Both the position numbers and the translations under genes were made by a program. From Clostridia bacterium (lineage in GTDB: Bacteria; Bacillota_A; Clostridia; Oscillospirales; CAG-272), in contig JAGBSQ010000217.1 in assembly GCA_017631775.1 (NCBI GenBank), positions 1 to 9,993 of the forward strand: a stretch of DNA of 9,993 nt. The letters are read 5' to 3'. Of the stretch, positions 1 to 6,247 are shown piece after piece (the stretch's first letter is position 1; every line of letters starts with the position of its first letter). Under the pieces are notes generated by a model, which made no database searches, was not told the origin of the DNA, and saw only the letters and a list, made by a program, of their open reading frames with translations.

Positions 1-6
1 TATAAT
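1..6 (+). promoter_or_regulatory. Possible -10 box of the tRNA-Gln promoter
   Basis: The window opens with a perfect TATAAT whose last base lies 16 bases before the first base of the tRNA. Transcription would start near position 12-13 and give a roughly 10-base 5' leader for RNase P to remove, a normal arrangement for a bacterial tRNA. The -35 element would lie left of the window and cannot be seen. The call rests on this one hexamer and its position. If another tRNA gene lies just upstream, this could be an AT-rich spacer instead. Confidence 0.4.
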
Positions 7-22
7 ATGCGTTGTGAATAAT

Positions 23-98
23 TGCGGCGTCGCCAAGCGGTAAGGCAACGGACTCTGACTCCGTCATTTCCTAGGTTCGAATCCTAGTGCCGCAGCCA
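23..98 (+). tRNA. tRNA-Gln (anticodon CTG), CCA encoded
   Basis: A full cloverleaf can be folded by eye. The acceptor stem is 23-29 paired with 88-94 (TGCGGCG, closing with one G-U pair). The D arm has stem GCC/GGC (32-34, 44-46) and loop AAGCGGTAA. The anticodon arm is 48-52 paired with 60-64, with loop CTCTGAC, so the anticodon CTG (55-57 in a 53-59 loop read C-T-CTG-A-C) decodes CAG as glutamine. The T arm is CTAGG/CCTAG (71-75, 83-87) with loop TTCGAAT. G95 is the discriminator base and CCA is encoded at 96-98. The D loop and the CAAGCGGTAAGGCA context match the bacterial tRNA-Gln pattern. The variable region counts as six bases, one longer than in the usual tRNA-Gln. The last eight bases (91-98) have a perfect inverted copy at 133-140. 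Confidence 0.95.
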
Positions 99-140
99 AC
101 GCAAAGGACACCTTCGGGGGTCCTTTTTGCGGTGGCTGCG
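91..140 (+). terminator. tRNA terminator hairpin with a stem extending into the tRNA 3' end
   Basis: The core hairpin is GGACACC (106-112), a TTCG tetraloop (113-116) closed by C-G, then GGGGTCC (117-123), with one A-G mismatch, followed by five T residues (124-128). This is an intrinsic-terminator shape with the very stable cUUCGg loop. The stem continues outward: AAA pairs with the T run, GC (101-102) pairs with GC (129-130), and after a short internal mismatch CGCAGCCA (91-98, the tRNA 3' end) pairs perfectly with TGGCTGCG (133-140). Only the core is needed for termination. The outer eight pairs can form only if transcription reads past the T run, and they would compete with the tRNA acceptor stem. 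Confidence 0.7.
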
Positions 141-283
141 ACACAAACGCTTCGAAACGTTGCTACGCAACGCGAAGCGTTGTGGAGCTAGGTTCGGTTT
201 CGAGCCAAAGCCGTCGAGGAGCTCGCTCCGCGAGCGCGACGAAAAAATCTCGCACGCAGTGCGAATATCCTGGTGCCCACACA
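141..283. other. Non-coding stretch made of successive hairpins
   Basis: I see no convincing gene here. The stretch contains four further inverted repeats. One is 146-154 with 173-181 (AACGCTTCG), continued inside by 158-163 with 167-172 (CGTTGC), for 15 pairs around a three-base loop with a three-base bulge. The second is 191-196 with 201-206 (GGTTCG/CGAGCC, one G-U pair). The third is 212-216 with 237-241 (CGTCG/CGACG) enclosing 221-226 with 230-235 (GCTCGC/GCGAGC). The fourth is 250-255 with 259-264 (TCGCAC/GTGCGA). Local GC is higher than in the neighbouring genes. Reading frames that cross it run antisense through the tRNA, so they are unlikely to be real. It may be a structured 3' region, a small RNA, or a copy of a dispersed palindromic repeat family. 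The sequence alone cannot separate these. Confidence 0.6.
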
Positions 284-317
284 AAAAAATCCGCTGAGAT
301 CTCTCAGCGGATTTTTT
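284..317. terminator. Bidirectional intrinsic terminator
   Basis: The stem CCGCTGAG (291-298) pairs with CTCAGCGG (303-310) around an ATCT loop, flanked by AAAAAAT (284-290) and ATTTTTT (311-317). It therefore has a U tract in transcripts of either strand. It lies 15 bases past the stop codon of the minus-strand membrane protein gene and so ends that transcript. It would also stop readthrough from the tRNA on the plus strand. Confidence 0.9.
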
Positions 318-331
318 AATGTTCAGTTTTA

Positions 332-1036
332 TTACCAAGCGTCGAATACGCGTCTGATTTTTACTCTTCTTGTGCTGCCGCCAACCTTCTTTGCGCCTTC
401 TTTTTTGGTGCTGGTGATTTGAACGGAAACAAAGATGAGAGCTGCCAAAATTGCCAACACCTTGCCTGCAACGCCACTCAGTTGGAGAACACCAACGCTG
501 GGAGCCATTGCGGAAAGGATAGCCATCAGAACAGCACCTGCCGCGCAGGAGGTGATGATAATGAATGCCCAACGAACAAAATACATAGCTACCATTGCTA
601 CAACAACGCCAACTGCGGCTGCAACGATGTAGTTGGGAACAAAGAGGTACATTGCAACAAAGCCTGCGGCACCTGCTACGCCAAAGAGCGCATATGCGAT
701 CTTTTTGAATGCAAGGAATGCCAATACGAGCATAAGAACAACACCTGCAATTTTGCTTGCAAAGTCGGGGAGTTGCCATGCAAAGGCATTTTGTGCATTT
801 CTAAAGAGTGCCTCGCCAATGCCATAACCTGCAACTGCAAAGCAAACGGTGGAGATCAATTTGATGTACTTATAACCAATTGCACCTACAAGCAGTGCCA
901 AAATAGCACCTGCTACAAATACTGCAATGGTGGGAAGCTTGATAATGCCTGCAACAGCGGCAAGTTTTTCAACAATCAGATTCAACGCAGCCGCATAACC
1001 GCCCGCATTGAGAATCTCAAGGAAAATAGGACCCAT
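332..1036 (-). CDS. Seven-helix membrane protein, possibly DUF4203/TMEM198-like
   Basis: This is a 234-aa, very hydrophobic protein rich in Ala, Val and Gly. About seven membrane helices can be picked out: residues 33-54, 57-75, 92-110, 112-133, 135-153, 156-178 and 188-206. A strongly basic tail from about 210 (KK, KK, RR, RR) is predicted cytoplasmic. The packed glycine-rich helices with short loops and the GYKYIKL...GYGIGEALF stretch (residues 54-78) resemble the DUF4203/TMEM198 type, but I recognise this only as a likeness. No catalytic motif is visible. The start is supported by AAAGGGG eight bases upstream of ATG and by a consensus promoter at 1072-1101. It is a single-gene transcript ended by the hairpin at 284-317. 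Function is unknown; a small channel, a transporter or a structural membrane protein are all possible. Confidence 0.8.
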   Translation of the reverse strand: MGPIFLEILNAGGYAAALNLIVEKLAAVAGIIKLPTIAVFVAGAILALLVGAIGYKYIKLISTVCFAVAGYGIGEALFRNAQNAFAWQLPDFASKIAGVVLMLVLAFLAFKKIAYALFGVAGAAGFVAMYLFVPNYIVAAAVGVVVAMVAMYFVRWAFIIITSCAAGAVLMAILSAMAPSVGVLQLSGVAGKVLAILAALIFVSVQITSTKKEGAKKVGGSTRRVKIRRVFDAW

Positions 1037-1071
1037 AATGAAACCCCTTTCAAATAAATATCTTCTGTTTT

Positions 1072-1101
1072 ATTATACAACGAACGGGCGTGTTTTGTCA
1101 A
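1072..1101 (-). promoter_or_regulatory. Consensus promoter of the seven-helix membrane protein gene
   Basis: Read on the minus strand, TTGACA (1096-1101) and TATAAT (1072-1077) are both perfect matches to the housekeeping sigma factor consensus, with an 18-base spacer. Transcription should begin near 1065, giving a leader of about 29 bases before the ATG at 1036. The ribosome binding site AAAGGGG is in that leader. No operator-like palindrome overlaps the promoter, so strong constitutive expression is likely (inference). Confidence 0.85.
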
Positions 1102-1202
1102 GGGTTAGCATCAACTTTTTCGTTTTCTTTTTGATTTTTACTTCTTTTTTTGCTTTTTAAAAGACTTATTGCAAGAAAAAATTGAATATTTACATTTTTT
1201 TG

Positions 1203-1231
1203 TTGAAATCTCGCCAAAATATTTGTATAAT
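1203..1231 (+). promoter_or_regulatory. Promoter of the MATE pump and phosphatase operon
   Basis: TTGAAA (1203-1208) and a perfect TATAAT (1226-1231) are separated by the ideal 17 bases. Transcription would start near 1238, about 25 bases before the ATG at 1263. The hundred bases upstream (1102-1202) are dominated by T runs with A-rich patches near the -35, which could act as an UP element or bend the DNA (inference). No clear repressor-binding palindrome is visible between the promoter and the gene, and no regulator gene is adjacent in the window. Confidence 0.85.
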
Positions 1232-1249
1232 ATGGGTAGTTATTATGAC

Positions 1250-1255
1250 AAGGAG
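1250..1255 (+). promoter_or_regulatory. Ribosome binding site fixing the MATE start
   Basis: AAGGAG ends seven bases before the ATG at 1263. It settles the start among three in-frame ATG codons. The one at 1182 lies upstream of the promoter and cannot be in the transcript. The one at 1245 lies only about seven bases from the predicted transcript start and has no ribosome binding site. The ATG at 1263 gives the MTQADRYYKKM N-terminus. Confidence 0.9.
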
Positions 1256-1262
1256 TATCCTC

Positions 1263-2657
1263 ATGACGCAAGCAGACAGATACTATAAAAAAATGACAGA
1301 GACGCCCATTGCACGCCTGATTGTAGGTCTTGGCATTCCCACAACCATATCCATGCTCATCACGGGCATTTATAACCTTGCCGACACCTATTTTGTGGGC
1401 GCTCTCGGCGAGAGCCAGCAGGCAGCCACAGGCATTCTTTTTACCCTGCAAGCCATTATTCAAGCAATCGCATTTATGCTTGGCCACGGCTCGGGAACCT
1501 TTGTTTCCAAGGCTTTGGCAGATAAAGACACCAAAACCGCAACACGCTACGTTTCTACCGCGTTTTTCACCGGTATTGGTATAGGATCCCTTCTCTCGAT
1601 CGGTGGACTTACCTTCCTCAATCCCCTGCTCCGCCTTTTAGGCAGCACCGAGACCATTCTCCCTTATGCGCGCGACTACGGTATGTGGGTCTTGATCGCC
1701 TGCCCTATTATGATCGGCTCTTTGGTCCTGAACAACAATTTGCGCTATGAGGGCAAGGCTTTTTATGCAATGATCGGTCTTACAACCGGCGGTATTTTGA
1801 ACATTTTTGGCGACTTTTTGCTCATACGTGTGTGCGGTCTTGGCGTTTTTGGTGCCGGAATGGCAACGGCAATTTCGCAAACCATCAGCTTTTGTATTCT
1901 TCTCTTTCTTTATTTGCGCATGGCGCAAAGCACCGTTTCCATTCGCGCCGTCAGCCGCGATGCAAGAGAATATCTCGGCATTTGCAAGGTCGGCTTCCCC
2001 TCCCTCATTCGCCAAGGACTGAACTCCATTTCGGGCGGAATTCTCAACAACCTCACCAAAGCCTTTGGCGACGCCGCCATTGCCGCTATGAGCGTTGTTA
2101 ACCGCTTCTCCTCTTTGGTTATGTTTGTGGGACTTGGCATCGGTCAAGGATTTCAACCCGTGGCATCCTTTAACTATCAAGCCAAAAAGTATCGCCGTGT
2201 AAAAAAAGGCTTGATTTTTACCACCGTGTTCGGTTTTTGCCTTTTGAGTGTGCTTGCAACGCTCGGCTTTATTTTTGCCGAACCCATTGTACACGTCTTT
2301 CAAGAGCACCCCGAGGTGCGCACCATCGGTGTTCCCGCCCTTCGATATGCAACAATCGGTATTTTGTTCCTCTCGCTTTCCGTTCCGGTCAATATGCTCT
2401 ATCAAAGCATTCGTCGCGCGGGCATTGCATCCTTCCTCTCACTCTTGCGCTCGGGCGCTATCTTCATCCCCGTATTGCTCATCCTACATCACTTCCTCGG
2501 TTTGATGGGAATTCAAATGGCGCAGCCTGCCGCCGACGTTCTCACAGGACTTGCTTCTCTCCCCTTTATGCTTTACTTCCTTAAGACCACCCCCAACGAC
2601 GAAGACGTCACACCCGACGCCCCGGCCGAACCCGAAGAAGAAAAGGAGACCGTATGA
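1263..2657 (+). CDS. MATE-family multidrug efflux transporter, MepA-like
   Basis: This 464-aa polytopic membrane protein has the MATE pattern of two similar halves of about six helices each. The first helix region, PIARLIVGLGIPTTISMLI followed by TGIYNLADTYFVGALG (residues 15-49), is the characteristic MATE N-terminus, where P, N and D line the cation site. The second half begins at about residue 240 with VGFPSLIRQGLNSISGGILNN, and GQGFQPVASFNYQAKK (about 293-308) is the matching conserved loop. Such proteins expel cationic drugs or metabolites in exchange for Na+ or H+. Length is normal for the family. The C-terminus is an unusually acidic tail from about residue 442, rich in D, E and P, which probably lies in the cytoplasm. 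The stop codon overlaps the start of the phosphatase gene (ATGA), so the two are co-transcribed and probably translationally coupled. The substrate cannot be told from sequence. Confidence 0.93.
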   Translation: MTQADRYYKKMTETPIARLIVGLGIPTTISMLITGIYNLADTYFVGALGESQQAATGILFTLQAIIQAIAFMLGHGSGTFVSKALADKDTKTATRYVSTAFFTGIGIGSLLSIGGLTFLNPLLRLLGSTETILPYARDYGMWVLIACPIMIGSLVLNNNLRYEGKAFYAMIGLTTGGILNIFGDFLLIRVCGLGVFGAGMATAISQTISFCILLFLYLRMAQSTVSIRAVSRDAREYLGICKVGFPSLIRQGLNSISGGILNNLTKAFGDAAIAAMSVVNRFSSLVMFVGLGIGQGFQPVASFNYQAKKYRRVKKGLIFTTVFGFCLLSVLATLGFIFAEPIVHVFQEHPEVRTIGVPALRYATIGILFLSLSVPVNMLYQSIRRAGIASFLSLLRSGAIFIPVLLILHHFLGLMGIQMAQPAADVLTGLASLPFMLYFLKTTPNDEDVTPDAPAEPEEEKETV

Positions 2658-3367
2658 AGATAACCACTGTTTTGTTTGATCTTGACGGCACGCTTTTGCC
2701 GATGAATCAAGACAAATTCATCAAGGCCTATTTTGGAGGGCTTGCTCAAAAGCTTGCCCCACACGGATATGATCCGCAAAAATTGATTGGTGCCATTTGG
2801 CAAGGCACCGCCGCCATGGTAAAAAATGACGGACAAGCCACCAACGAGGACCGTTTTTGGCAGGGCTTTGAGGCCGCTTACGGCAAAAACGGCCGCGCCG
2901 ATGAAGATCTCTTTGCCACCTACTACCGCGAAGATTTTGACAAGGTGAGCACCTCCTGCGGCCACACACCCGAGGCGCGCGAGGTCATTGACACGGTCAA
3001 GGCATGCGGCATGCGCGCCGCTCTTGCAACCAACCCCATCTTCCCCTCTATGGCGACCGAGCGTCGCATTGCTTGGGCGGGACTTTCAACCACCGATTTT
3101 GAGCTCTACACCACCTACGAAAACTCCCGTTTTTGCAAGCCCAACCCGGCTTATTACCTTGAGGTGATGCAAAAGCTTGGCGTCTCCCCCGAGGAGTGCT
3201 TGATGGTTGGCAATGACGTGGAGGAGGATATGATAGCCGAAACACTCGGCTGCCGTGTCTTTTTACTGACAAATGACTTGATCAACCGTGGCGGCACCGA
3301 TATTTCCCGCTACCCCAACGGTGACTACCGTGATTTGATTGCATTCATTAAAAGCTTGAACGCCTAA
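2654..3367 (+). CDS. HAD-superfamily hydrolase (phosphatase, subfamily IA type)
   Basis: This 237-aa soluble protein has all four HAD motifs in order. Motif I is DLDGT (residues 9-13, nucleophile D9 and acid/base D11). Motif II is the Thr in ALATNP (T126). Motif III is the Lys in CKPNPAYY (K162). Motif IV is GNDVEED (D188 and D192, the Mg2+ ligands). The region between motifs I and II (about 20-110) is a helical cap as in phosphoglycolate phosphatase and related subfamily IA enzymes. It therefore probably hydrolyses a small phosphate ester in the cytoplasm. The natural substrate is not predictable. Translation starts inside the end of the MATE gene (4-base overlap) with AAGGAG at 2642-2647 as ribosome binding site. 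A terminator follows at once. The pairing with a drug pump may be only a housekeeping operon and does not by itself imply a shared substrate. Confidence 0.93.
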   Translation: MKITTVLFDLDGTLLPMNQDKFIKAYFGGLAQKLAPHGYDPQKLIGAIWQGTAAMVKNDGQATNEDRFWQGFEAAYGKNGRADEDLFATYYREDFDKVSTSCGHTPEAREVIDTVKACGMRAALATNPIFPSMATERRIAWAGLSTTDFELYTTYENSRFCKPNPAYYLEVMQKLGVSPEECLMVGNDVEEDMIAETLGCRVFLLTNDLINRGGTDISRYPNGDYRDLIAFIKSLNA

Positions 3368-3375
3368 ATAAAAAT

Positions 3376-3412
3376 AGCCGAAGAAGCGTAACTGCTCCTT
3401 CGGCTGTTTTTT
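3376..3412. terminator. Bidirectional terminator between convergent operons
   Basis: AGCCGAAG (3376-3383) pairs with CTTCGGCT (3398-3405). After one A-C mismatch, AGC (3385-3387) pairs with GCT (3394-3396) around a six-base loop. TGTTTTTTG follows on the plus strand, and the A-rich AATAAAAAT (3367-3375) supplies a U tract for minus-strand transcripts. The hairpin lies eight bases past the phosphatase stop and ten bases past the stop of the convergent DUF4340-type gene, so it serves both operons. Confidence 0.9.
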
Positions 3413-3414
3413 GT

Positions 3415-6207
3415 TTAATATTTTACGCTGCTGTCGATAACCTCTGCATTGAGGAGGCGATCGATATCACCAACGAGCTTTTCGAGAATAGCGGTGGAAG
3501 CATAGAACTTGCCAACAACGCCGTCGGGAGAATTGGTAACGAACTCTCCGTTCTCGTTTTTGGTAAAGAGCTCTACGGTTACAAGAACCTTCCAGTCGGA
3601 ATACTGATAGAATTTGTATTCGATGTATTGCGAAATATTCTCGTCGTAATTGCGAATTTCGTTGCCGTCCTTATCGTAATAGGTGTAGCCGTTAAGCGCT
3701 CTTGCATAGTCCTCTACGTGTGTAGAGATGGTTGCAATCGGCTTTTTGCTGTTGCTTGCAAGATATTCTTCAACGCTCATGCCCATAGCCGCTTCAAACT
3801 CAACGGGGTCAACGTCGCCCATCAAGGAGAAGTACAAAAGCTGCATATGCAGTTTGCGGAAGTTATCGGTTGCGGTAACGTTTTCGTATTCCTCAACGCC
3901 TGCATCTCCCATGCCGGAGTTGGAAATGTTGTATTGCAGCAACTCGCCGTTGCAGGAGATCAAAAGACCGGAAGCATTAACGCCAAGCGTTGCTTCATAG
4001 GTATTGCCCTTATAGGTGTAACGGTAAACGGGATCTCCGATCTCTCGTTGAACGCGAATACGTTCGTTTTTAACGGTGTCAATGTAGAAGTAAGAGCCGC
4101 CTATATACTTGCCATCGGCATCACGCTCGATGATGTACTCAACGGTTTTGGTGGTGTAGTTGGGGGTAACGGCTACGTTCTCTCCCTTTTCGTTTCGGTA
4201 ATAATAGGTTTCCCCAACGTAAACAACGTCGGTGAGTGTGGGGTCAAGAATGATATCCTTGTTGCTTACAACCGTTACTTCATCAAGGTCGACCTCTGCT
4301 ACGATGTCATAGCTCTTGTTTCCTACCTTGTAGACCTTTTTACCACCCTCGATATACACCTTGCCCTCGCTGAGGTTGATGCCCTTGAATTGGCCCTTTT
4401 CGTCCAAATAGTAAGCGTAGCTCAGGGAGTTATCCAGTGTAAAATCAAAGGTCTTATCCTCGGTAAGACCAAGTGCCTCGCCGTTGAACTCGAACTTGAT
4501 ATCGCGCATATACGCAATGTTGTGGAAGATGAATGCTTCGTTATACCACTTCATGTAATCCCACTCGAGGAAGGAAAGATAGTATTGGTCTACCTCAACG
4601 ATCATATCGAACGGAACCGCCGCTACGTAATAGGTGCCCTGCGGTGTTTTTTGGCTAATGAAGAGCTCGTTGTTGGCATAAAGCTTTTCGCCATCCTCGC
4701 TTACGTTGCCGGAATAGGTTGCGTAGGTGAGGTAGTAAACGTCCTTATCCAAACCGAATTCCGCCATGGTCTCGGCGGTAAGGCCGATGCGGCGGCAGGC
4801 GATAGCCTCGATGGAATAGAAGGTTTCGAATACCGAGATAGCGCTGTTCTCGTTGATATGGTATCCCGACATTACGCTAATGCCCGGCAAATAGGGGCGC
4901 GTGGAGTTTGCGGTGTTGATGCGTTCTTCAAGCTCGGAATAGGTAAAGGAAACGATGGTTTCGAGCTCGATCTTTTCATCCTGCCATGTGGGAAGGTAAC
5001 CCAACAGGAAATCCTTGCCCATGCTGTGGTAGGTGACCGATACCGGAAATACTACGCGAGGAACGATGATCTCCTCAATGGGTTGCAGAACGGTATCCTT
5101 GATGTAATCGGTGGTAACAATGTAAACCGAGCCTCTGCCCTCAAGGCGAACGTAATAGCCGCCGCCGGAAAGGATCGCATCACCGATGTGTACCGTGTAG
5201 GTTCTTTCGGGATCGGATTGGGGATTGCCGTTCTCGTCGTATTCTACAACGGGACTGCCGTTTTTGTACATAACACTACCGTCGGCATTCTTTTTGTAAA
5301 GAAGCGCGCTGATGGTGTAGGTCGCCTGCGGTGTATCAAGACCGTATACCGAGTAATCGATGCTTCCGTCAGGCAAACGGGGGATGAGGGGGTCTTGGGA
5401 GTTTGCACCCATTTTGCGGTTTGCCATCATGTAGCCGCAAGAGAAGCAAAGCTGTGCAAACAAATCTTGGTCGAACTCCAAGGTGGATTTTTCAAATTCC
5501 TTGATCTTAAATCCGTCCTTTGTGCGGTAGAGCGTGTAGTCACCGCCTTGATCGTTCTTCATGGTAATCGAGTAAAGCTCTCCGGAGAGCAGCTGCGGGA
5601 ACATCAAAAGAACGGTGCCGGACGTATATTCTCCGTCCTCAGCATCTACCAAAGCGCGCAGGGTATGCTCGCCGGTTGTGGGATCAATTCTGTATTGATT
5701 TCCGCTTTTCTTTGCAATAAAGACGGTTTCAAGCACGCCGTTGGTATCCATAAGGTTGCCCTCGGCATCAAACAGCTTGTACACGCCGTCTTGGCGCTTG
5801 ACGTAGTATTTATCGTTATACGTTACGCCATCTACGGTGTAGGTATCGACAAAGGTGTAAATGGAGATGATTTGCGCCACAATGATAAAAGTGACGATCA
5901 ATGCCACCGCCACGGAAGCCAAAGCAACAATGGCGATTTTTTGGCGCTTGAGCATGGAGCGCCTTTTGTTGGTTTCGGGTGCGGCTTTTTCCCAACGTGC
6001 AACAAGACGAACGTCCTCGTCCGTTTCGATAATCGCATCGGGTGTGACAAGCTCCTCCCCATAATACCAACCGGCAAAGGTGTAACCGCGACGAACCGGT
6101 GTGGGGAGTGCGCCAAACGGCTCGCCCGCAACACCCTCTCGGCTCAGTTGTGCAACGTTGCCTCGGTTGGCGTCAAATATAAGGTTGATAATGGTTCCTG
6201 TTTTCAT
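3415..6207 (-). CDS. Membrane-anchored DUF4340-type protein with N-terminal InlB/Flg_new domain
   Basis: This 930-aa protein is the last gene of the ABC operon. Residues 7-72 are an InlB/Flg_new beta-grasp repeat (FDANRGNV, PTPVRRGYTFAGWYY, closing ARW). A basic stretch (NKRRSMLKRQK, 80-90) precedes one membrane helix at about 90-117, and the rest has no further helix. By the positive-inside rule the beta-grasp domain is cytoplasmic and about 810 residues face outward. Residues 208-395 match the DUF4340 pattern (ITMKND...YTLYRTKDGFKI, SVYGLDTPQATYTI, HIGDAILSGGGYYVRL, SVYIV). A second such half follows at about 481-595 (EFGLDKDVYYLTY, FISQKTPQGTYYVAA, MIVEVD, LSFLEWD). The rest to 930 is beta-rich and unassigned. 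DUF4340 proteins typically sit beside GldG-like ABC genes, as here. A weak AGAAAGGGAAAC ribosome binding site lies upstream of the ATG. Substrate and partners are unknown; a cell-envelope role is inference. Confidence 0.87.
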   Translation of the reverse strand: MKTGTIINLIFDANRGNVAQLSREGVAGEPFGALPTPVRRGYTFAGWYYGEELVTPDAIIETDEDVRLVARWEKAAPETNKRRSMLKRQKIAIVALASVAVALIVTFIIVAQIISIYTFVDTYTVDGVTYNDKYYVKRQDGVYKLFDAEGNLMDTNGVLETVFIAKKSGNQYRIDPTTGEHTLRALVDAEDGEYTSGTVLLMFPQLLSGELYSITMKNDQGGDYTLYRTKDGFKIKEFEKSTLEFDQDLFAQLCFSCGYMMANRKMGANSQDPLIPRLPDGSIDYSVYGLDTPQATYTISALLYKKNADGSVMYKNGSPVVEYDENGNPQSDPERTYTVHIGDAILSGGGYYVRLEGRGSVYIVTTDYIKDTVLQPIEEIIVPRVVFPVSVTYHSMGKDFLLGYLPTWQDEKIELETIVSFTYSELEERINTANSTRPYLPGISVMSGYHINENSAISVFETFYSIEAIACRRIGLTAETMAEFGLDKDVYYLTYATYSGNVSEDGEKLYANNELFISQKTPQGTYYVAAVPFDMIVEVDQYYLSFLEWDYMKWYNEAFIFHNIAYMRDIKFEFNGEALGLTEDKTFDFTLDNSLSYAYYLDEKGQFKGINLSEGKVYIEGGKKVYKVGNKSYDIVAEVDLDEVTVVSNKDIILDPTLTDVVYVGETYYYRNEKGENVAVTPNYTTKTVEYIIERDADGKYIGGSYFYIDTVKNERIRVQREIGDPVYRYTYKGNTYEATLGVNASGLLISCNGELLQYNISNSGMGDAGVEEYENVTATDNFRKLHMQLLYFSLMGDVDPVEFEAAMGMSVEEYLASNSKKPIATISTHVEDYARALNGYTYYDKDGNEIRNYDENISQYIEYKFYQYSDWKVLVTVELFTKNENGEFVTNSPDGVVGKFYASTAILEKLVGDIDRLLNAEVIDSSVKY

Positions 6208-6247
6208 CGGTTATTGTTTCCCTTTCTGTGAAAACCTGATTGAGTTC

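Noticed and set aside
71..140. tRNA-Gln 3' end as an attachment site for an integrated element
   Set aside because: The repeated tRNA end is an inverted copy within the terminator stem, not a direct repeat at a distance, and there is no integrase or phage gene nearby.
84..779. 231-codon minus-strand frame running through the tRNA and hairpin region
   Set aside because: It overlaps the tRNA gene, the terminator at 284-317 and part of the seven-helix gene in another frame, and has no ribosome binding site or plausible domain.
419..1057. 212-codon cysteine-rich frame on the plus strand, which looks at first like a metal-binding or toxin-like peptide
   Set aside because: The many cysteines come from TGC triplets complementary to the Ala (GCA) codons of the minus-strand membrane protein, so the pattern is an artefact.
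1182..1262. Upstream ATG codons (1182 and 1245) as the MATE start
   Set aside because: The first precedes the promoter -35 box. The second sits almost at the transcript start without a ribosome binding site. The AAGGAG seven bases before 1263 decides the start.
3628..6231. 867-codon open frame on the plus strand opposite the DUF4340-type gene
   Set aside because: It lies wholly antisense to a protein with clear domains and good spacing in its operon. Its translation shows no membrane segments or motifs that make sense together. Long antisense openness is a by-product of codon use in the real gene.
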